Shown here one piece after another: positions 58,736-64,000 of a stretch of 64,000 bases of DNA (position 1 is the first letter of the stretch; every line of letters starts with the position of its first letter). This stretch comes from Streptomyces sp. WM6386 (GTDB lineage Bacteria > Actinomycetota > Actinomycetes > Streptomycetales > Streptomycetaceae): positions 1 to 64,000 of the forward strand of contig NZ_JXTE01000021.1 in NCBI RefSeq assembly GCF_000972385.1. Reading direction: 5' to 3'. The position numbers were made by a program, and so were the translations under genes. The notes beneath the pieces were generated by a model. That model was not told the origin of the DNA. It searched no databases and was given only the letters and a program-made list of their open reading frames with translations.

Positions 58736-60584
58736 AGGTGGGTTCGACTACCGCCAATAGAGAGCCGACTGTGACCTGCTGGCCCAAGGTCACGTGGAGC
58801 GCCGTCAGCGTTCCTGCTGCCGGGGCCGAAATGCGGTGTTGCATCTTCATCGCTTCGAGCCAGACGATCGGTTCACCGGCCTCGACCTCGGCCCCCTCGG
58901 CGAGGCCTTCCGCGATCCTGACCACCGTTCCCGGCATCGGGGCCACCAAGGAACCCGGGGCCAGCTGGGCCGTGGGGTCCGAGAAGCGGGGCAGTGCCCT
59001 GAGCCGGGTCGCGTTGACGTAGACCTCGTCGCCGTACCTCGTCACGTCGAACTTGCGCTGCACCCCCTCCACTTCGAGTACGGCCAGAGCAGCGTCCGCG
59101 TGCACGACCCGCACGCCGTCCGCGTCCAGGCCGTCGCGTGTGTGGCGGTAGCGGACCTCGTGCTCCTCTCCTGCCAGTTCGTAGCGCCTGGTCTGGGGCT
59201 GGGAGGGGACGTTGCGCCAGCCTCCGCCGAAGCGGGAGCGGCGGCTGTGGGCGTCGGACAGGGCGGCGGCCAAGGGGGCGTACGGGTCCGGGGACGGGGA
59301 CGTCAACGCGGTCAGGTGGCGGTCGTAGAACGCCGTCGTCATCGCCGCCGACGTGAACTCCTCGTGCCGCAGGCTCCGTACCAGCAGGTCCCTGTTGGTC
59401 CTCGGGCCGTGGATCGTGGCCCGTTCCAGCGCGCCCGCCAGTTTGCGGAGCGCCTCCGCGCGCGTGGGGGCGTGGGCGATGACCTTGGCGAGCAGGGGGT
59501 CGTAGTGGACGCCGATCTCGGTGCCGTCGTCGTAGCCGGTGTCGAGGCGGACGGAGCCCGGGACGGTCAGGCGGTGGAGAGTGCCCGTCTGGGGGGTCCA
59601 GTCGGTCGACGGGTCCTCGGCGTAGAGGCGGGCCTCGATGGCGTGGCCACGCGCGCGTGGAGGTTCGCCCGCGTCCAGCGCGCGGCCTTCCGCCACCGCG
59701 ATCTGGAGAGCCACCAGGTCCACGTCGAACACCGCCTCCGTCACCGGATGTTCGACCTGGAGGCGGGTGTTCATCTCCAGGAACTGCGCCTTGCCGTCGG
59801 CGACCAGGAACTCGACCGTACCGGCGCCCACGTAGTCGACCGCGCGGGCGGCCCGTACGGACAGCGCGTGCAGCTCGGCCACGAGCCCCTCGGAGAGTCC
59901 GGGTGCCGGGGACTCCTCGATGACCTTCTGGTGGCGGCGCTGGAGGGAGCAGTCGCGGGTGCCGAGCGCCCAGACCGTGCCGTGCGTGTCGGCGAGGATC
60001 TGGACCTCGACGTGGCGGCCGTTCTCGATGTACGGCTCCAGGAAGACCTCGCCGTCCCCGAAGGCACTCGCGGCCTCGGCGCGCGCTCCCTCCAGTGCGG
60101 CGCCCAGCTCCTCCATGCGGCGCACGATCCGCATCCCGCGCCCCCCGCCGCCCGCGGCCGCCTTCACCAGCAGGGGCAGATCGGCCTCCGTGGGCTCGCC
60201 CAGCGGCGCGAGGCCCATCAGCTCCTTCGCGCGCGTCTTGGACGCCATCGCCTCGATCGACGACGGATTCGGGCCGATCCACACCAGCCCCGCGTCCAGG
60301 ACGGCGCGTGCGAAGTCCGCGTTCTCGGAGAGGAAGCCGTAGCCGGGGTGCACGGCGTCCGCGCCGGCCGCGACCGCCGCCTTCACGATCAGGTCGCCGC
60401 GCAGATACGTCTCCGCCGGGGTCGCCCCCGGCAGCCGTACCGCCGTGTCGGCCACGCGCGCGTGGAGGGCGTTCGCGTCGGCGTCCGAGTGCACGGCGAC
60501 CGTCCGGATTCCCGACTCACGGCAGGTGCGGAAGACGCGGCAGGCGATCTCGCCCCGGTTGGCGACCAGAACGGTTCCGATCAC
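58734..60584 (-). CDS. Acyl-CoA carboxylase biotin carboxylase/carrier subunit
   Basis: 616 residues. Biotin carboxylase N domain (VLVANRGEIACRVFRTCRESGIRTVAVHSDADAN, VHPGYGFLSENADFARA), ATP-grasp (LLVKAAAGGGGRGMRIVRR, EFLEMNTRLQVEHPVTEAVFDVDLVALQIAVAEG), C domain (YAEDPSTDWTPQTGTL), and a biotin carrier domain with EAMKMQH (Lys about 580). The KELMGLAPLGEPT segment before the ATP-grasp is several residues shorter than in relatives. GTG 60584 (AAAGAG upstream). Confidence 0.9.
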   Translation of the reverse strand: MIGTVLVANRGEIACRVFRTCRESGIRTVAVHSDADANALHARVADTAVRLPGATPAETYLRGDLIVKAAVAAGADAVHPGYGFLSENADFARAVLDAGLVWIGPNPSSIEAMASKTRAKELMGLAPLGEPTEADLPLLVKAAAGGGGRGMRIVRRMEELGAALEGARAEAASAFGDGEVFLEPYIENGRHVEVQILADTHGTVWALGTRDCSLQRRHQKVIEESPAPGLSEGLVAELHALSVRAARAVDYVGAGTVEFLVADGKAQFLEMNTRLQVEHPVTEAVFDVDLVALQIAVAEGRALDAGEPPRARGHAIEARLYAEDPSTDWTPQTGTLHRLTVPGSVRLDTGYDDGTEIGVHYDPLLAKVIAHAPTRAEALRKLAGALERATIHGPRTNRDLLVRSLRHEEFTSAAMTTAFYDRHLTALTSPSPDPYAPLAAALSDAHSRRSRFGGGWRNVPSQPQTRRYELAGEEHEVRYRHTRDGLDADGVRVVHADAALAVLEVEGVQRKFDVTRYGDEVYVNATRLRALPRFSDPTAQLAPGSLVAPMPGTVVRIAEGLAEGAEVEAGEPIVWLEAMKMQHRISAPAAGTLTALHVTLGQQVTVGSLLAVVEPT

Positions 60585-60680
60585 GAAAGATTCTCTTTCC
60601 ACTAGATCACCGCAACCATCAATTGAGGAACCACGACGGCGAGCAACCAGGTCCGCGAGAGCGGCGCCGGTTTAGGCGCA

Positions 60681-62279
60681 CTAGGGGCGAAAGATGCCGA
60701 AGCCACCGCGCGCGCCCTCGTACGGCGCCGTGTGGATGGCCGACAGGCACAGGCCGAGGACGGTGCGGGTGTCGCGGGGGTCGATGACGCCGTCGTCGTA
60801 GAGCCGCCCGGACAGGAACATCGGCAGCGACTCGGACTCGATCTGCCGCTCCACCATGGCCCGCAGCGCCGCGTCCCCCTCCTCGTCGTACGGCTGCCCC
60901 TTCGCCGCCGCCGACTGGCGGGCCACGATCGACAGGACGCCGGCGAGTTGCTGCGGGCCCATGACGGCCGACTTGGCGCTGGGCCAGGCGAAGAGGAAGC
61001 GGGGGTCGTAGGCGCGCCCGCACATGCCGTAGTGCCCGGCGCCGTACGAGGCTCCCATCAGTACGGACAGGTGTGGGACGCGGGAGTTGGACACCGCGTT
61101 GATCATCATCGCGCCGTGCTTGATGATGCCGCCCTGCTCGTACTCCTTGCCGACCATGTAGCCGGTGGTGTTGTGCAGGAAGAGGAGCGGGATGTCGCGC
61201 TGGTTCGCCAACTGGATGAACTGGGCCGCCTTCTGGGACTCCTCGCTGAACAGGACCCCCTGTGCGTTCGCCAGCACGCCGACCGGATAGCCGTGCAGCG
61301 AGGCCCACCCCGTCGTCAGGCTGGTCCCGTACAGCGGCTTGAACTCGTCGAAGTCGGAGGCGTCGACGATCCGGGCGATGACCTCGCGGGGGTCGAAGGG
61401 CACCTTCAGATCGCCGGGGACGATCCCCAGCAGCTCCTCCGCGTCGTACTTGGGCGGCTCGGCCGGGTCCGGATCGCCGTACGCCTTGCGGTGGTTGAGA
61501 CGTGCCACGACCCGGCGTGCCTGCCGTAGCGCGTCCTGCTCGTCGACGGCGAAGTAGTCGGCGAGTCCCGACACGCGTGCGTGCATCTCGGCACCGCCGA
61601 GGGACTCGTCGTCGCTCTCCTCCCCCGTGGCCATTTTCACCAGCGGCGGACCGCCCAGGAACACCTTCGCGCGCTCCTTGACCATGATCACGTGGTCGGA
61701 CATGCCCGGGATGTACGCGCCCCCGGCGGTGGAGTTCCCGAAGACGACGGCGACCGTCGGAATCCCGGCGGCGGAGAGGCGGGTCAGATCCCGGAAGATG
61801 GCCCCGCCGGGAATGAAGATCTCCTTCTGGGACGGCAGGTCGGCGCCCCCGGACTCCACCAGGCTGATGCAGGGCAGCCGGTTGGCGAGCGCGATGTCGT
61901 TGGCGCGCAACGCCTTCTTCAGCGACCAGGGGTTGCTGGCGCCCCCGCGCACGGTCGGGTCGTTCGCGGTGATCAGGCACTCCACGCCCTCGACGACCCC
62001 GATTCCGGTGACCAGGGAGGCGCCGACGGTGTAGTCGCTGCCCCAGGCGGCGAGCGGGGACAGTTCCAGGAAGGGCGTGTCGGGGTCGAGGAGCAGTTCG
62101 ATGCGCTCACGGGCGAGCAACTTGCCGCGTTTCCAATGCCGTTGAACGTACTTCTCGCCGCCGCCCGCGAGGGCCTTGGCGTGCTCGGCATCCAGTGCGG
62201 TGAGCTTGGCGAGCATGGTCTCGCGGTGGGCGCGGTAATCGGGGCCGTTGGTGTCCAGCGCCGACGACAGGACGGTCAC
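60681..62279 (-). CDS. Acyl-CoA carboxylase carboxyltransferase (MCC beta-like)
   Basis: 532 residues. HWKRGKLLARERIELLLDPDTPFLELSPLA, VGASLVTGIGVVEGVECLITANDPTVRGGASNPWSLKKALRA, GAIFRDLTRLSAAGIPTVAVVFGNSTAGGAYIPGMSDHVIMV, and MGASYGAGHYGMCGRAYDPRFLF are typical of methylcrotonyl/geranyl-CoA carboxylase beta subunits. Works with the biotin subunit at 58734. GTG 62279 overlaps the AtuA-like stop (GTGA). Confidence 0.95.
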   Translation of the reverse strand: MTVLSSALDTNGPDYRAHRETMLAKLTALDAEHAKALAGGGEKYVQRHWKRGKLLARERIELLLDPDTPFLELSPLAAWGSDYTVGASLVTGIGVVEGVECLITANDPTVRGGASNPWSLKKALRANDIALANRLPCISLVESGGADLPSQKEIFIPGGAIFRDLTRLSAAGIPTVAVVFGNSTAGGAYIPGMSDHVIMVKERAKVFLGGPPLVKMATGEESDDESLGGAEMHARVSGLADYFAVDEQDALRQARRVVARLNHRKAYGDPDPAEPPKYDAEELLGIVPGDLKVPFDPREVIARIVDASDFDEFKPLYGTSLTTGWASLHGYPVGVLANAQGVLFSEESQKAAQFIQLANQRDIPLLFLHNTTGYMVGKEYEQGGIIKHGAMMINAVSNSRVPHLSVLMGASYGAGHYGMCGRAYDPRFLFAWPSAKSAVMGPQQLAGVLSIVARQSAAAKGQPYDEEGDAALRAMVERQIESESLPMFLSGRLYDDGVIDPRDTRTVLGLCLSAIHTAPYEGARGGFGIFRP

Positions 62280-63946
62280 AGCAGCTCCTCCGGGATGTCC
62301 AGGTGGCGGGAGCGCAGCCATTCGCCGAGGGCCTTGGCCTGCGGGTCGAAGCGGTGCTGGGCGGCGACGCCGGCGCCGAGGATGCCCTCGACGACGAAGT
62401 TGAGGGCGCGCAGGCCCGGAAGGGTGCGGCGGGTGACGGGCAGGTCTGCGGTCTCCGGGAGGAGTTCGCGCAGCCGGTCGACGGTCAGCGCGTGGGCGAG
62501 CCAGCTCCAGGCCTCGTCGGTCCGGGCCCAGACACCCACATTGGCGTTCCCGCCCTTGTCGCCGCTGCGGGCGCCGACGACGAGCCCGAGAGGGGCCCGT
62601 CGCGTGGGCCCCGACGGGAGCGGCTCGGGCAGGGACGGTTCCGGCACGTCGTCGAGTACGAGGGTGTCCTGGGCCGGCGCCACGGCCAGCCGCCGTCCGT
62701 CGTGGAGGACGGCCACATGGGAGACGGTGTCATGGGGGACGTACACATCCTCGAAGACCCCATAAGGCGCGCCCTTTCCAGGTGGCGCCAGCACATGGAA
62801 GCCGGGGTAGCTCGCGAGCGCGAGCTCGATGGCGGCCCCGCTGAGCGCCCGCCCCACGGCCTCCTGGTCCGGGTCCCGTACGACGAGCCGCAGCAGCGCG
62901 CTCGCGGTCTCCTCGGTGCCGGCGTCGGGGCGGTCGGTGCGGGCCAGATCCCAGCGGACGTCGGCGGCCTTGGCGAGTACGGGATCCATCTGCTGCCGCA
63001 CCAGGGCCGCCTTGGCCTCGATGTCGAGCCCGGTCAGCACGAAGGCGACCTCGTTGCGGAAGCCGCCGAGCCGGTTGAGGCCGACCTTGAGGGTGGGGGG
63101 CGGGGGTTCGCCGTGGACGCCGTCGATGCGGACGCGGTCGGGGCCGTCCTGGGTGAGGCGGACCGTGTCGAGGCGGGCGGTGACGTCGGGGCCCGCGTAC
63201 CGGGCACCGCCCGTCTCGTACAGGAGCTGCGCGGTCACCGTGCCGACGTCGACGAAGCCGCCGGTGCCGGGGTGTTTGGTGATGACCGCCGTGCCGTCCT
63301 CGTGGAGCTCGGCGAGGGGGAAGCCGGGGCGTCGGACGTCCCCCTCCTGGAAGAACGAGTAGTTCCCGCCGCTCGCCTGCGTCCCGCACTCCAGCACATG
63401 CCCGGCGACGACGGCCCCCGCCAGCCGGTCGTACTCCCCGGGCCCCCACCCGAAGTGCGCGGCGGCGGGCCCGGTGACCAGGGCCGCGTCCGTCACGCGC
63501 CCGGTGACCACGATCTCGGCGCCCTCGCGCAGACAGGCGGCGATGCCGAAGCCGCCGAGATAGGCGTGGGCGGCGAGGCTGCCGGGGTGCTGTGCGGTGA
63601 GGTCGTCGCCCTCGACGTGGGCGACGCGGACGGGGATGCCGAGCCGGTCGGCCAACTCCCGCACCCGGTCGGCGAGTCCGGCGGGGTTGAGGCCGCCGGC
63701 GTTGGTCACGAGGCGCACACCCCGCTCGTGCGCCAGGCCCAGGCACTCCTCCAGCTGCCGCAGGAAGGTGCGGGCGTAACCGGCGCCGGGGTCCTTCAGG
63801 CGGTCGCGGCCGAGGATCAGCATGGTCAGTTCGGCGAGGTAGTCGCCGGTGAGGACGTCGAGTTCGCCGCCGGTGAGCATCTCGCGCAGGGCGTCGAACC
63901 GGTCGCCGTAGAAACCGGAGGCGTTCCCGATCCGGAGGATGTTCAC
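62276..63946 (-). CDS. AtuA-like acyclic terpene utilization family protein (DUF1446)
   Basis: 556 residues. ILRIGNASGFYGDRFDALREMLTGGELDVLTGDYLAELTMLILGRDRLKD and LVTNAGGLNPAGLADRVRELA are the family opening; GAEIVVTGRVTDAALVTGPAAAHFGWGP follows. A C-terminal domain (LGLVVGARSGDKGGNANVGVWARTDEAW) is the AtuA/DUF4387-like part. Found with acyl-CoA carboxylases in terpene and leucine/isovalerate routes. GTG 63946 overlaps the upstream gene's stop. Confidence 0.9.
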   Translation of the reverse strand: MNILRIGNASGFYGDRFDALREMLTGGELDVLTGDYLAELTMLILGRDRLKDPGAGYARTFLRQLEECLGLAHERGVRLVTNAGGLNPAGLADRVRELADRLGIPVRVAHVEGDDLTAQHPGSLAAHAYLGGFGIAACLREGAEIVVTGRVTDAALVTGPAAAHFGWGPGEYDRLAGAVVAGHVLECGTQASGGNYSFFQEGDVRRPGFPLAELHEDGTAVITKHPGTGGFVDVGTVTAQLLYETGGARYAGPDVTARLDTVRLTQDGPDRVRIDGVHGEPPPPTLKVGLNRLGGFRNEVAFVLTGLDIEAKAALVRQQMDPVLAKAADVRWDLARTDRPDAGTEETASALLRLVVRDPDQEAVGRALSGAAIELALASYPGFHVLAPPGKGAPYGVFEDVYVPHDTVSHVAVLHDGRRLAVAPAQDTLVLDDVPEPSLPEPLPSGPTRRAPLGLVVGARSGDKGGNANVGVWARTDEAWSWLAHALTVDRLRELLPETADLPVTRRTLPGLRALNFVVEGILGAGVAAQHRFDPQAKALGEWLRSRHLDIPEELL

Positions 63947-64000
63947 CTGGCCTCCCCCTTCGGCTCCCGCCCGTCCCCCGGCGGCCCCGCGAAGGCCTGG
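63943..64000 (-). CDS. C-terminal end of an operon gene (partial)
   Basis: The last 18 residues of a gene that enters from the right edge (ending GREPKGEAR). Its TGA stop overlaps the GTG start of the AtuA-like gene, so it belongs to the same operon. Too short to identify. Confidence 0.5.
   Translation of the reverse strand, partial: QAFAGPPGDGREPKGEAR

Noticed and set aside
1..64000. CRISPR arrays, tRNA and rRNA genes
   Set aside because: None of the direct-repeat spacing, cloverleaf or rRNA sequences were seen.

Overview
This 64 kb window is high-GC actinobacterial chromosome, almost certainly Streptomyces. Coding frames have near-saturated G/C third positions, GTG starts with GTGA/ATGA overlaps are common, and the gene content is typical of the genus: DmdR1-like iron regulator, GlxA-type regulator, XRE/TPR regulator, PurU, Bld/Sig-type STAS and ECF genes, and a cinnamate/4-coumarate CoA ligase. 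Gene order in the right half recalls the S. coelicolor SCO44xx-SCO43xx core region (from memory, not searched).

Layout. (a) 1-1.4 kb: a PNPOx-fold gene with a disturbed 5' end, then a wreck in which a 5' fragment of a TnpB gene has truncated a GNAT gene. (b) 1.4-28.7 kb: an accessory catabolic region with GNAT/DUF35/DoxX, a tannase-like secreted hydrolase, FAD enzymes, an acyl-CoA synthetase (NDP-forming), enoyl-CoA hydratase, flavin reductase, SDR, cyclase-family hydrolase, three acyl-CoA dehydrogenases (two as a large/small pair), an amidohydrolase and an AMP-forming acyl-CoA ligase. Five transcription starts here share a CTGAC-N5-GTCAG palindrome, so they look like one regulon. A TnpB element (one frameshift, catalytic residues intact) sits at 18.0-19.3 kb. 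(c) 28.6-32 kb: EF-hand protein, STAS antagonist, ECF sigma factor and its zinc anti-sigma partner. (d) 32-49 kb: purU, a LivK-like lipoprotein, a disordered membrane protein, an XRE/TPR regulator, an ABC exporter, an alpha/beta hydrolase, dmdR1 and a SIS-domain gene with a DasR-type dre site between them, an epimerase/LysR pair, GNAT, and a PAS protein. (e) 49.2-51.0 kb: an IscB (RNA-guided HNH/RuvC nuclease, Cas9 ancestor family) with all catalytic residues and a strongly folded upstream omega-RNA region. This is the most interesting element. (f) 51.0-54.6 kb: leader peptides and palindromes, a 2-oxoglutarate oxygenase-like gene, citrate synthase and pdxH. (g) 54.6-64 kb: a single leftward operon (AtuA-like, carboxyltransferase, biotin carboxylase, acyl-CoA dehydrogenase, ScCCL-like ligase, enoyl-CoA hydratase, TetR), which looks like an acyl-CoA carboxylation and beta-oxidation pathway with its own repressor.

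Six copies of a short dispersed intergenic repeat (core GGGGCGCGGGGAACTGCGCG) lie at gene ends. No tRNA, rRNA or CRISPR array was seen. Function calls come from reading motifs; no database was searched.
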